From positions 186,001 to 250,000 of the forward strand of contig NZ_LR732504.1 of NCBI RefSeq assembly GCF_902506425.1: DNA of 64,000 nt, given 5' to 3'. Under the pieces are notes generated by a model. The model saw nothing but the letters and a program-made list of their open reading frames with translations, did no database searches and was not told the DNA's origin. Position 1 is the first letter of the stretch. Every line of letters starts with the position of its first letter. The position numbers and the translations under genes were made by a program. Source of the DNA: Novosphingobium sp. 9U. GTDB lineage: Bacteria > Pseudomonadota > Alphaproteobacteria > Sphingomonadales > Sphingomonadaceae. Positions 41,882 through 53,219 of the stretch are shown here, piece by piece.

Positions 41882-42636
41882 GCGCTGCGGTCTTGGTCGA
41901 GCACACCGGCGCGCTTGCCACGCTGACGCTGAACCGGCCCGAACGGCGCAACGGTGTCACGGTCGAAATGTGCGCCCAGGTCTACGACGCGGTCCGTGCG
42001 ATCGCCACCAGCGAGGCGCGCGTGCTGATCGTGCGCGGCGCCGGGGAGGACTTCTGCGTCGGCGCGGACATCACCGGCGAGAGTGGCGGCGCACCGCCGA
42101 CGGCGGAGGACCTGGGCGACATGCACCAGGCTTCCGCCGTGCTTCACTCGATGCCGCAGGTCACGATCGCGGTGATCGACGGCGGATGCGCCGGGGCAGG
42201 CCTGGGCTGGGCGGCGGCCTGTGACTTGCGCTGGGCTTCGACGCGGGCACGCTTCTCCACCGCGTTCCTGAACGTCGGCGTTTCGGGCGACATGGGCGCG
42301 GCCTGGTCGCTCGATCGGCTGCTCGGCCCGGCCGTTGCGCGCGAATGGCTCTACTTCGCGGCCAAGTACGACGCGCAAGCGGCATTGGACGCCGGTTTCG
42401 TGACGCGCCTGTTCGCTCCCGACGAACTGCACGCCCGCGCCCGCGATCTCGCGCGCAGCCTGTGCGAACGCGATGCGCTGGCGCTGCGGCTGATGAAAGC
42501 CAATTGCCTCTCTGCCGAGCATCTGCCGATCGATGCCTTCATCCGCGTCGAGACCGAGCGCCACCTGCAGACCACGGATCGACCCGAGCTTGCGGCGCGG
42601 ATGCGGGCGGGCTACCTTCGCAACCGCAGCAATTGA
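41878..42636 (+). CDS. Enoyl-CoA hydratase/isomerase family protein (second copy)
   Basis: 252 residues from ATG 41878 (4-nt overlap). Motifs TLTLNRPERRNGVTVEM, GEDFCVGADITGES, GGCAGAGLGWAAACDLRWASTRARFSTAFLNVGVSGDMG. The second active-site position differs from the first copy (GDMG instead of an E at the end of that helix), so it may perform another crotonase reaction. It follows the first copy directly. Confidence 0.92.
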   Translation: MSAAVLVEHTGALATLTLNRPERRNGVTVEMCAQVYDAVRAIATSEARVLIVRGAGEDFCVGADITGESGGAPPTAEDLGDMHQASAVLHSMPQVTIAVIDGGCAGAGLGWAAACDLRWASTRARFSTAFLNVGVSGDMGAAWSLDRLLGPAVAREWLYFAAKYDAQAALDAGFVTRLFAPDELHARARDLARSLCERDALALRLMKANCLSAEHLPIDAFIRVETERHLQTTDRPELAARMRAGYLRNRSN

Positions 42637-42811
42637 CTTCGCAGCCCCGCGACCAGCAAGCGGTCGCACCGACAAAGGAACCGGCGATGTTGCATCATAT
42701 GGCGGATGCCGCCGCGTTTGATGGCAGTCCGCACCGGAGCACCTGCGCCTGATCGACCCGCAACCTCGCAGCCGGCGGCGACGGCGCGCCCGCTTCCTGG
42801 CGCGTGCTCTG

Positions 42812-43732
42812 GTGGGCATGGCAGCCGCTGCGGCGAGTGCAGTGGTGCTGGTGGGGCAGCTCGGCCGTACGCATCATACGCTCGACCAGTTCAACGTCAT
42901 GCTGCCGCTGCTGCTGCCGGTGCTGGCGCTATGCCTTGCCGGCGCGCTGCGGCTGCGCGATCAGCCCAGCATCGCGGTCGCCGCGATCGGTTTGCTGGTG
43001 GGTGGATACCAGCTGGGCGGCGCGGTGCTCGCGGGCTTCGGACGCGTCGGAGAGAGCGCGGTCGGTGCCGGCTTGCAGGTCAAGGTGCTGACGCTCAGCA
43101 CCTTTCACGCCAACCCCGATCCAGGCGCGATCGCCGCGGTGGTGAATAGCGAGGCGCCGGATATTGCGCTGTTGCAGGAGACCAACGGCACGGTCGCGCC
43201 GTTCCTGGCGGCATTGTTGCCGGGCTATCACCGCATCAAGTCGTGCGGCGGTGGTGGCCCATGCTCGCTGACGATCCTGTCTCGCTGGCCGATCGAGCGC
43301 GTGCCGGTGACCTGGCCGCCGCACGCGAGCCATGCCGACCTGCTGCTGGGAGAGATCCAGACACCCGGCGGTCCGCTGCGCGTCATCGACGTGCACATGG
43401 CGCGGCCCTACGTGAAGTTCGCCCAGCACTACATGCAACAAGCCGCCGAACTCGCCCGCGCGGAGGCTAAGATGCCGCTAGTCGTGGGCGGAGACTTCAA
43501 CGCCGGCACCGGCACCTTCGGCCTTGCCCGCTTCGCGCAAACCAGCGGACTACGCCGGCACGACAGCTTCATCCCAACTTACCCCGCCAATCGGCCGGCG
43601 CCTGCGTTTACCGGCATTGACCACGTGTTCGCCAGCAAGCACTGGCTGCGCGAGGGCTGCCATCGGACCAGCGCGGGGCACTCGGATCACTACGGCGTGA
43701 TCTGCCGCTTGCGCCTGCGGACTGGGAGCTAG
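42812..43732 (+). CDS. Endonuclease/exonuclease/phosphatase-family membrane protein
   Basis: 306 residues: N-terminal two or three membrane segments (about 1-70), then an EEP (DNase I-like) domain with VLTLSTFHANPD, IALLQETNG, VIDVHMARPY, VVGGDFNAGTG, TGIDHVFASKHW and AGHSDHYGV motifs. All metal and catalytic positions appear intact. Possibly a phosphodiesterase facing the periplasm. The start is uncertain: in-frame ATG/GTG/TTG upstream of 42812 is lacking until a stop at 42719, yet the frame from there encodes a positively charged stretch (RSRRRRRARFLARALVG) before the first membrane span. Confidence 0.82.
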   Translation: MGMAAAAASAVVLVGQLGRTHHTLDQFNVMLPLLLPVLALCLAGALRLRDQPSIAVAAIGLLVGGYQLGGAVLAGFGRVGESAVGAGLQVKVLTLSTFHANPDPGAIAAVVNSEAPDIALLQETNGTVAPFLAALLPGYHRIKSCGGGGPCSLTILSRWPIERVPVTWPPHASHADLLLGEIQTPGGPLRVIDVHMARPYVKFAQHYMQQAAELARAEAKMPLVVGGDFNAGTGTFGLARFAQTSGLRRHDSFIPTYPANRPAPAFTGIDHVFASKHWLREGCHRTSAGHSDHYGVICRLRLRTGS

Positions 43733-44536
43733 AGCACGATCCTCTTCGACTAAGTGCCCTGCACGGCGGGGTGAACGATGACGCCAGGCCGCGCGTCCAC
43801 GCCAGCGTGGGTACACCCAGCTCCCGACCTCCTCCCTCAAAGGAGGAGGAGCAGATTGCGCGTTGAAAATAGCCCACGCTCCAGGCGTTCGCTGAGCAAA
43901 TTTGTGGGCACGTCGGTGGCGTGGTAATTGGCTAAGTAGATGGCTCCATCGCCGGGTATGTTCGGCAACGCTATCGCCCTACGTCTCTGACTGGTGACAC
44001 CGCTTTTTCGCAAGCGCCGGCTAACCTAAGAACGGCGGCTTGCAGCGTAGCCGGCACTTAGTGGCGGAGCTCGAGCCGTCTCCGAACCTTTTGAGCGGGT
44101 CACCTCTGCGCAGCCTGGTTGAGCTTGTTGAAGCTCACCGCGATTGGTTTAGCCAGCGGACATCCCAAGTGCAGCACGCCATCACCGGCATGGTGAAGTG
44201 TGTCGGTCTCTGCGGGCGAACGTACGTCAGCGATCACGCTTGAAGTGAGCCGCCGCCCAGCTGCCACCTCTTCTGGCTGGGCCAATCCGTGAAACAGCAC
44301 CTCAGCTGGCATGCTCCGAGAAGCTCAGCATTGCCGGTGAAGGAGCGAGGTCGGCAGCGGGTAGCGCGGGGCCCGAGCGGTTTACGAAGAGCCCGCACGC
44401 CTCAGGACTGAGCTTGTCGCCGAAACTCAAGGCGAGCCCGCGGTAGCTGGACGAGACTGCGGACTGACGGAGACGCGTCGTAGGCATGGTGCGCCAGACG
44501 GATCATGCCAGCCCGCCAGCCTACCGCGCCCAACAA
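43733..44536. other. Gene-poor stretch with a hairpin
   Basis: About 800 bp without a supportable gene. Short frames on both strands lack family features. A hairpin CCTCCTCC (43827-43834) / GGAGGAGG (43841-43848) with 6-nt loop occurs after the EEP gene. It may be a degraded region, but no identifiable relic is seen. Confidence 0.5.
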
Positions 44537-44568
44537 GAAGAGGGCCGGAGTTGCCCCCGGCCCTCTTC
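44537..44568 (-). terminator. ftsH terminator
   Basis: GAAGAGGGCCGG (44537-44548) and CCGGCCCTCTTC (44557-44568) form a perfect 12-bp stem with an 8-nt loop, 24 bp past the ftsH stop. On the - strand it is followed by TTGTTG, so it is a plausible intrinsic terminator. Confidence 0.75.
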
Positions 44569-44592
44569 CGCAAACTCAAACGCAGCGGAGCT

Positions 44593-46524
<1,932 letters not shown>

Positions 46525-46650
46525 AGATTCTTTCGGAGTCCTTTGACCCCACTAATGTAGGCTAGCCGCGCTGAATGACAAGTTAGCGCAACCCCTCACG
46601 GCGAACGAACCAGCTCCTGTTTGGAGGCGTTCGTCGGCAGAACCGATCGA

Positions 46651-47706
46651 TCACGCCACGAGAGGCCCACCGGCAAAGCGCGCCTCAGGCAACGACAAGC
46701 ACATCCGGCATCCCGGGGCCGTGTCGTGAAGGGCGTAATCCGCGCCCAATTGCCGGCTGAGCACGCGCGAGATGCGCAGGCCCAGGCTGTCGGCCTGAGC
46801 GGCATCGAAGCCTGGCGGCAGGCCCGCGCCATTGTCGCGCACCTCCAGCCGCACGGAGCCGTCACCTTGTTCCAGCAGAACGGTGACGCTGCCGGCTGCA
46901 CGCCCGGCTAAGCCATGCTCCAGCGCATTGGCGATCGCCTCGGCCAGGATCAGCGCCATGGGCACGGCGGCGTCGGGGGGCAACACCAGGCCAGTCGCCG
47001 CCTCGATCCGCAGGGTCACGCCGGGACCACCGCTGGAGCGCATGATCTGCTCGCTGACTTCGCGGATGAAGTCGTCGAGCGGGACCAGCTCGCCATTGCT
47101 GCGGTAGAGCCGGCGCTGGATGCTGCCGATCACCTGCACGCGCGCCACTGCATCGGAGATCGCGCGGCGCGCCCGCGGCTCGTCCAGGCCGCGCAGCTGG
47201 AGCGAGAGCACGGCGGCCACCATCTGCAGGTTGTTGCCGACGCGGTGCTGCAGTTCCTGGAACAGCAGCTCGGATCGCTCGGCCAGGCGGTCGCTTTGTT
47301 CGGCATGGAGCTGCCCCTCTTCGCGTGCGGCGCGCAAACGGCGGTTCGTCACCTGCATCCAGTGGATCAGCGCGATGTCGACGACGATCACGCCGGTATA
47401 GAACGCCATCGCCACCAAGCTTCCCCGATCAAACGAGAAGACGCCGACCGGCGGGATGAAGTAGTACCAGGCGAAAAGGCCGCACACGAAGCCGGCCAGG
47501 ATGCCGGCCATGCGTCCGAACACGAATGCGGTGACGATCACGGTGGGGAAGAAGACCACGAACGGATAGCCGACCGGCAGCCAGTCCTTCAGCGACCAGC
47601 GCAGCTGCACCGTCGCAAGGCTGAGCACCACGGCAAGCACGCAGCGCAGCACCGGTTGCTTCTGGAGCAGCGGCAAGCGCTCGATCAGTGTGGCGGTGCG
47701 GCTCAT
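46651..47706 (-). CDS. Membrane sensor histidine kinase (HWE/HisKA_2 type)
   Basis: 351 residues from ATG 47706. N-terminal DUF4118-like membrane module with about four spans (residues ~20-125), coiled linker (RRLRAAREEGQLHAEQSDRLAER), HisKA_2 phosphoacceptor region ELQHRVGNNLQMVAAVL (His in LQHR) and ATPase N-box EAIANALEHG, G-box DNGAGLPPG. Such kinases often feed the alphaproteobacterial general stress response or light response. No response regulator gene is adjacent. Confidence 0.9.
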   Translation of the reverse strand: MSRTATLIERLPLLQKQPVLRCVLAVVLSLATVQLRWSLKDWLPVGYPFVVFFPTVIVTAFVFGRMAGILAGFVCGLFAWYYFIPPVGVFSFDRGSLVAMAFYTGVIVVDIALIHWMQVTNRRLRAAREEGQLHAEQSDRLAERSELLFQELQHRVGNNLQMVAAVLSLQLRGLDEPRARRAISDAVARVQVIGSIQRRLYRSNGELVPLDDFIREVSEQIMRSSGGPGVTLRIEAATGLVLPPDAAVPMALILAEAIANALEHGLAGRAAGSVTVLLEQGDGSVRLEVRDNGAGLPPGFDAAQADSLGLRISRVLSRQLGADYALHDTAPGCRMCLSLPEARFAGGPLVA

Positions 47707-47935
47707 GCGCCGGCGCTCCGCGGCTGTGTCGCATGCCCAGGCAAGCCGGTGCGCACCCGAGGCGCGCGGTGGTGACTGCCGAGGCGGCGTGGCACGATCA
47801 TCTCCCTTCACCATCACGGCTACCAACACGGCGGTGCCATGGCGAGGCTTTAATCCTTGAGGCGCGCCAAGCGATCCCGCCGATGGGATCGAAAGCGGCT
47901 GACGAGGCGCTGCGCGTGACGCTATGCCAGGGCTC

Positions 47936-49102
47936 ATGATGCGCATTAATCTGATCTACGCCGCGCTGGAGCGCACCGTCTTCGACCGGATGAGCGGCCT
48001 TGCGCGCGAAACGGGCGCGATCAACCTTGGCCAAGGCTATCCCGATACGCCGCCGCCAGAGCCGTTGATCGAGGCGGCCGCGCGAGCGCTGCGCGACCGT
48101 TCCAACCAGTACCCGCCCGGCGCCGGCCTGCCGCAGCTGCGCGAAGCGATCTGCGGGTACTATGCCCGGCGGCAGGAGCTGTCGCTCGATCCCGATCAGG
48201 TGACGGTGACGTCCGGCGCCACCGAGGCGATCGCCGCGGCCGTGCTCGCTCTGGTGAGCCCGGGCGACGAGGTGATCCTGTTTCAGCCCGCCTACGACGC
48301 CTACGCGCCGATGGTGCGGCGCGCTGGCGGCGTGCCCGTCTCGGTGCCGCTCGCGCCGCCGGAGTTCGCCTATCCACTGGAGATGCTGGAGCGCGCGATA
48401 ACCTCGCGGACGCGAGTGCTGATGCTTAACGATCCGCTCAACCCGGCGGGCACCGTGGCGAGCGAGGCGGAGCTGGCGGGCCTGGCGCGGCTGTGCGTCG
48501 CACATGACCTAGTAGCGATCTGCGACGAAGTCTGGGAGGACGTGCGCTTCGACAGGATTGCGCACAGATCGCTCATGGCGTTTCCCGGGATGTCGGCGCG
48601 GAGCGTGAAGATCGGCTCGGCGGGCAAGATCTTCGGGCTCACCGGCTGGAAGATCGGCTGGATGGCGGGCGCAGGCGCGATCGGCACGGCGCTCGCCCGA
48701 GCGCACCAGTTCCTGACGTTCGCCAGCGCGCCGCCGCTGCAATGGGCGGTGGCGGAGGGCCTCGCCATGCCCGACGCGATGCTCGATGCGCAGCGCGCCG
48801 GGTGGGCCTCTGCACGATCGCGGTTGCAGGCGGGCCTAGAGAGCGCCGGCTTCGCGGTGCTGCCCAATGCCGCCACCTGGTTCTTGTGCGTGGATCTCGC
48901 ACAGTCCGGCATCGCGATGGACGATGCGACCTTCGCCGAACGCGCCGTACGCGAAGCGGGCGTGGCGACGATACCCGTTTCCGCGCTTTACGAAACGTCG
49001 CCGCGCCCCACCTCGATCGTCCGGCTATGCTTCACCAAGCCTGACGCGGTGCTCGACGAAGCCGTGGCGCGGCTGGCGGCGTTCCGCGCCGGATCGACCT
49101 GA
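47936..49102 (+). CDS. PLP-dependent aminotransferase, class I/II
   Basis: 388 residues, fold type I. NLGQGYPDTPPPEPLIEAA, VTVTSGATEAIAAAV, catalytic lysine in KIGSAGKIFGLTGWKIGW and RLCFTKPD. Resembles methionine/kynurenine-type (YbdL-like) aminotransferases. Amino donor unknown. ATG 47936 is preferred, with another in-frame ATG immediately after (47939) and a longer ATG at 47924. Free-standing gene, divergent from the kinase. Confidence 0.9.
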   Translation: MMRINLIYAALERTVFDRMSGLARETGAINLGQGYPDTPPPEPLIEAAARALRDRSNQYPPGAGLPQLREAICGYYARRQELSLDPDQVTVTSGATEAIAAAVLALVSPGDEVILFQPAYDAYAPMVRRAGGVPVSVPLAPPEFAYPLEMLERAITSRTRVLMLNDPLNPAGTVASEAELAGLARLCVAHDLVAICDEVWEDVRFDRIAHRSLMAFPGMSARSVKIGSAGKIFGLTGWKIGWMAGAGAIGTALARAHQFLTFASAPPLQWAVAEGLAMPDAMLDAQRAGWASARSRLQAGLESAGFAVLPNAATWFLCVDLAQSGIAMDDATFAERAVREAGVATIPVSALYETSPRPTSIVRLCFTKPDAVLDEAVARLAAFRAGST

Positions 49103-49106
49103 CGCG

Positions 49107-50150
49107 TCACTCGCCGCCGGTGGTCGCCATCAAGCCACTGAAGAACAGCAGCAACGCCATCAGCGCGAAGCTCACCAGCAGTACGGTGCGCCACAAGGCA
49201 CCGCGCCGGCTGAGGTCGTAAGTGCCTTTCAGCTGCGCGTACATGTGGAACGGCGGCACGAAGAACAGCAGCCCGGCGACGCCGCCCAGGCCTACGGCGT
49301 CGATCAGCATCTCGGCCACTGCCAGCAGCGTCATGAAGCACAGCGAATACGTGACGAAGACGGTGTGGTCGTAAAGATGGAAGCGTCGGCTGAACGGAAA
49401 CAGCAACCAGAGGAACGGCACCGAGATCGGGATCAGCGCCCAGCTGTATTTGTAAGCGTAAGTCTGGAGCTTGTAGGCAGCCAGTGCCGGGTTTTCCCTG
49501 AAACTCTTGAGCGCCTGCGCGACGATCGGGATATCGATATTGCCCTTGGCATCCTGCGTAGAGCGCACGCCCGAAGCCTGGAGGTCGCGCAGCGTGTCCA
49601 GCTTCTCTTCTGCATCGTCGATCTGCTGATCGAGCGTGTCGGTCTCGCCCCCTTGGGCTTCGCGCGTGGCGAGGACCTGCTTCAGCCGCGCGATCTCGGC
49701 CTTCTGCGCCGTCACGGCGGCGTCGAGATTGTTGAGGTCGATGTTGGCCGGGATGTTCTCGCCCTCGGTCGCGTGGAACACCGCGAACATCAGGAACACG
49801 CAGAACAGGAACAGCGCGATGGGCGAGACGTAGATCGCGCGCCGGCCGTCGATGTACTCGCGCGTCAACACGCCCGGGCGCCGGACCAACAGCGGCAGCG
49901 TGCGCCAGATCTTGCCTTCGAAGTGGAAAACGCCGTGAAGCAGGTCGTGGAAGAAGGCCCCCAGCGTGCGGTGGACGTGCGCCGCCTGGCCGCAAGAATG
50001 GCAGTGGCTGCCCACCAGCGCGGTGCCGCAATTCAGGCAAACGGCCTCATGCGTGTGCCCGGTGTCCACCTCACCAGTGCGCGGCTCCACCGCATGCGCG
50101 GCGAGCGCACCCTGCCCCACTTCGGCCAACCCTTGCGCGATATCGCTCAT
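49107..50150 (-). CDS. DUF3667 membrane protein
   Basis: 347 residues. An N-terminal zinc-ribbon-like part with CLNCGTALVGSHCHSCGQ (two CxxC pairs), then LGAFFHDLLHGVFHFEGKIWRTLPLLV, the DUF3667 core, and C-terminal membrane spans (about residues 100-120, 245-320). A long periplasmic helical insert (~130-210) is present. Function unknown. Its stop lies 5 bp from the aminotransferase stop; convergent. Confidence 0.85.
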   Translation of the reverse strand: MSDIAQGLAEVGQGALAAHAVEPRTGEVDTGHTHEAVCLNCGTALVGSHCHSCGQAAHVHRTLGAFFHDLLHGVFHFEGKIWRTLPLLVRRPGVLTREYIDGRRAIYVSPIALFLFCVFLMFAVFHATEGENIPANIDLNNLDAAVTAQKAEIARLKQVLATREAQGGETDTLDQQIDDAEEKLDTLRDLQASGVRSTQDAKGNIDIPIVAQALKSFRENPALAAYKLQTYAYKYSWALIPISVPFLWLLFPFSRRFHLYDHTVFVTYSLCFMTLLAVAEMLIDAVGLGGVAGLLFFVPPFHMYAQLKGTYDLSRRGALWRTVLLVSFALMALLLFFSGLMATTGGE

Positions 50151-50221
50151 CTGCTCGCCCCCGCCTGGCGTGATGGTAACGGACGAGAGGCGGCGGGCAA
50201 AGCCCCGCTACGGCGTGGCGA

Positions 50222-51043
50222 TCAGCGCTCGCCCAGCTTGCGCTCGATCGCGCGCCACAGGCCAATGAAGCGCTGGGCTGAGGGGCTCTGCGGCGCGATG
50301 GCGCCGACCGGCCGCTGCTGCACCGCGCATTGCTCCACCGCGTTGGCATAGGGGATCGCCGGCCAGGCCGGGTTCTCCTCGCGCGCGGCCTTGTGCAGGG
50401 CGCGGCGCATGTCGAGCATCGAGAGCACCGGCAGGATCGGCGGGTGGCGCTTGGCGTGATCGGCCACTTCGCGCACCACCAGTTCGAGCGCGCGGGCGGA
50501 CAAGGGCGAGGGCGGCAGCGGCACGATGATCAGGTCGGCGGCGCGCACCACTTGCGCGCTCAGCTCGTTCATCACCGGCGGGCAATCGAGCACGATCCGC
50601 TCGTAGCGCGCGCCCAGCGTCTCGGCCAAACGGGCCAGTCGCTTGCGCTTGCCCATCGCGGTGAGCGTAGCGTCGAGGGTGCGGATCGATTCGTCAGCCG
50701 GCAGCACGTCGAGGCTGTCAAAGGTCGTGCGGCGGATCAGCTTCTCGGCATGGCCCTCGCGCGCGAAGACTTCGCCAGCCGCGCGCGAGCGGTGCGGTTC
50801 CAGGCCGTAGAGGAAGCCCGATCCGCCGGCCGCGTCGAGGTCCCACAGCAGCGTGGGACGACCGGACAGTTCGGCGGAACACCAGGCGAGGTTGGCGGCG
50901 ATGGTGGTCTTGCCGACGCCGCCTTTGACCGAGTAGATCGCGACCGTCGCGGCGCTCTCGGCCTTGGCGGGAGAAACCGCCTGCAAAGCTCCGGAGACAC
51001 GCGCTCCGGCAATCCTGGGCAGGGTGCGATCGCGCTTTGCCAT
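50222..51043 (-). CDS. ParA-family ATPase
   Basis: 273 residues with deviant Walker A KGGVGKTTIAANLAW (~residues 37-51) and the RIVLDCPPVMNEL motif B. Members position chromosomes, plasmids or cell-surface machinery. No ParB gene or parS-like site was seen nearby. An N-terminal basic stretch precedes the ATPase. It lies 22 bp downstream of rpoZ on the same strand. Confidence 0.88.
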   Translation of the reverse strand: MAKRDRTLPRIAGARVSGALQAVSPAKAESAATVAIYSVKGGVGKTTIAANLAWCSAELSGRPTLLWDLDAAGGSGFLYGLEPHRSRAAGEVFAREGHAEKLIRRTTFDSLDVLPADESIRTLDATLTAMGKRKRLARLAETLGARYERIVLDCPPVMNELSAQVVRAADLIIVPLPPSPLSARALELVVREVADHAKRHPPILPVLSMLDMRRALHKAAREENPAWPAIPYANAVEQCAVQQRPVGAIAPQSPSAQRFIGLWRAIERKLGER

Positions 51044-51065
51044 CTGCCCTGCCCCTTTTCAGCGC

Positions 51066-51410
51066 TTAACCGTCGTAGTCGGACCCGATCGAGGTATTCC
51101 GGGTCGGCGCTGCGGCGGTGATGCGCAGGGCTTCGGCCGACTGGCTGAGCGAGCCGATCTCGTCCATCTCGTCGTCATCCTCGGGCAGCACGCGCTGCAG
51201 CGAAGTTACCAGCGTTTCCCTGAGATTGACCGGCTGCACGGTGGTCTCGGCGATCTCGCGCAGGGCGACCACCGGGTTCTTGTCGCGATCGCGCTCGATG
51301 GTCAGCTCGGCGCCGCCCGAGATCTCACGCGCACGCTGCGCGGCGAGCAGGACGAGGTCGAAACGGTTGGGGACCTTGTCGACACAATCTTCGACGGTAA
51401 CGCGCGCCAT
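51066..51410 (-). CDS. rpoZ: RNA polymerase omega subunit
   Basis: 114 residues from ATG 51410. [30 protein letters not shown] is the conserved omega N-terminus, with [16 protein letters not shown]. Assists assembly of RNA polymerase and ppGpp binding. Start by family comparison; a longer frame is not conserved. The gap 51411-51650 has no other gene. Confidence 0.95.
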   Translation of the reverse strand: MARVTVEDCVDKVPNRFDLVLLAAQRAREISGGAELTIERDRDKNPVVALREIAETTVQPVNLRETLVTSLQRVLPEDDDEMDEIGSLSQSAEALRITAAAPTRNTSIGSDYDG

Positions 51411-51650
51411 GGGCACTCCACGAGAAATCAGCAGGAACGGTAAAGGCGGGCAGGTAGCGGGGAGATGTGGAAAAGTCAATGTGAGTGGGTTGGAGCATTA
51501 CCCGCGACGCAGCTGTGGAGCAGCTGCAAGGCTTTCCCTCCTTCGTCATTCCCCCCTCGCCGCAAATGACGAAGTGGGTGGAGCAGCGATTATGGAAGCT
51601 CGCGACATGGCGAAACCGGTCCCGGGTCAAGCTCGGGGACGACGATGCCC

Positions 51651-52952
51651 TTACCGCCCGATCCCGCAGTACGTGAACCCAAGCTCCTCGCACCGTGCGC
51701 GCGGGTAGATGTTGCGCAGGTCCACCAGCACCGGCGCCGCCAGCAGGCTCTTCACCCGCTTGAGATCGAGCGCGCGAAAGTTGTCCCACTCGGTTACGAT
51801 CACCAAAGCCTCGGCGCCCTCCATCGCGGCGTAGGGCTCGTCGAAGTAGGTGACGTTCTCCAAGACCTTCTGCGCCTGCTCGGTGCCTTCCGGATCGTGC
51901 GCATGCACCTGGGCGCCGGCGTCCTGCAGCGTCTGGATCACGGCAATGGCCGGCGAATCGCGCATGTCGTCGGTGTTGGGCTTGAAGGTGAGGCCCAGCA
52001 CGCAAACGGTCTTGTCACGGATCTCGCCACCGACCGCGGCGATCACCTTGCGGCCCATCGCGCGCTTGCGGTTGTCGTTCACCGCCACCACCGCCTCCAC
52101 GATGCGCTGCGGCGCCTCATAGTCCTGCGCGGTCTTGAGCAGGGCCAGCGTGTCCTTGGGGAAGCATGAGCCGCCATAGCCCGGTCCCGCGTGGAGGAAC
52201 TTGGAGCCGATGCGGTTGTCGAGGCCGATGCCCCGCGCCACGTCCTGCACGTCGGCGCCGACCTTCTCGCACAAGTCGGCGATCTCGTTGATGAAGGTGA
52301 TCTTTGTCGCGAGGAATGCATTGCCCGCGTACTTCGTCAGCTCGGCCGCGCGGCGGCCCATCTCCACGATCGGCGAGCGGCCGATGGCGAGCGGACGGTA
52401 GATGTCGCGCAGGACGGCGAGCGCGCGCGGATCGTCGCTGCCGATGACGACGCGATCGGGACGCTTGAAATCCTCGATCGCGGCGCCTTCGCGCAGGAAC
52501 TCGGGGTTGGAGACCACCGCGAAGTCGGCCTCAGGCGCGGTAGCGTGGATGATCCGCTCCACCTCGTCGCCGGTGCCGACCGGGACCGTCGATTTGTCGA
52601 CGATCACTGTATAGCCCTTGAGCGACCGTGCGATCTCTTCCGCGGCGGCGAAGACGTAGGACAAGTCGGCATGGCCGTCGCCCCGGCGCGAGGGCGTGCC
52701 GACGGCGATGAACACCGCATCCGCCTCGGCGACGGCCGGGCCGAGGTCCGTGGTGAAGGAGAGCCTTCCGCGGCGCACGTTGTCGGCCACGAGGCGATCG
52801 AGTCCGGGCTCGAAGATCGGGATCGCCCCGCCGTTCAGCGCCGCGATCTTGCGCTCGTCCTTGTCGACGCACACCACGGTATGCCCGAAGTCGGCAAAGC
52901 AAGCTCCGGATACGAGGCCGACATACCCCGATCCGATCATCGTGATGCGCAT
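51651..52952 (-). CDS. ugd: UDP-glucose 6-dehydrogenase
   Basis: 433 residues from ATG 52952. MRITMIGSGYVGLVSGACFADFGH is the Rossmann start; ELTKYAGNAFLATKITFINE and the active-site cysteine GPGYGGSCFPKDTLAL are standard. Makes UDP-glucuronate. Different subgroup from the WecC gene in this window (UDP-glucose type because of GYVGLVSG and the K-D motif). Divergent from the polysaccharide operon starting at 53220. Confidence 0.95.
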   Translation of the reverse strand: MRITMIGSGYVGLVSGACFADFGHTVVCVDKDERKIAALNGGAIPIFEPGLDRLVADNVRRGRLSFTTDLGPAVAEADAVFIAVGTPSRRGDGHADLSYVFAAAEEIARSLKGYTVIVDKSTVPVGTGDEVERIIHATAPEADFAVVSNPEFLREGAAIEDFKRPDRVVIGSDDPRALAVLRDIYRPLAIGRSPIVEMGRRAAELTKYAGNAFLATKITFINEIADLCEKVGADVQDVARGIGLDNRIGSKFLHAGPGYGGSCFPKDTLALLKTAQDYEAPQRIVEAVVAVNDNRKRAMGRKVIAAVGGEIRDKTVCVLGLTFKPNTDDMRDSPAIAVIQTLQDAGAQVHAHDPEGTEQAQKVLENVTYFDEPYAAMEGAEALVIVTEWDNFRALDLKRVKSLLAAPVLVDLRNIYPRARCEELGFTYCGIGR

Positions 52953-53219
52953 TGAGCTGGTTCCTCCCCTGAAGCCCGTGTCGGACATGGCCCAATCCCG
53001 CACATGCCGCAATGCGGGATGCCACGGTAATGAAGCTAGGCAGGTGGTAACTCGCGAACATGGCTGTGGTTCGCATGGGGCCGCCCCACGCGACTGCAGC
53101 ATTGTCCTGAAATTGGCATCTATCGGTGGTTCTACGGATCATCTACTTGTAGTGACAGGCCCGAAGACCGGCGCATTGAGCCCGCGAGGGCGCAGGTGCG
53201 CAGCCAAGAAGGATCGACG

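Noticed and set aside
44040..44243. 67-residue frame in the gap before ftsH
   Set aside because: No family pattern, no ribosome binding site, and composition like random high-GC sequence.
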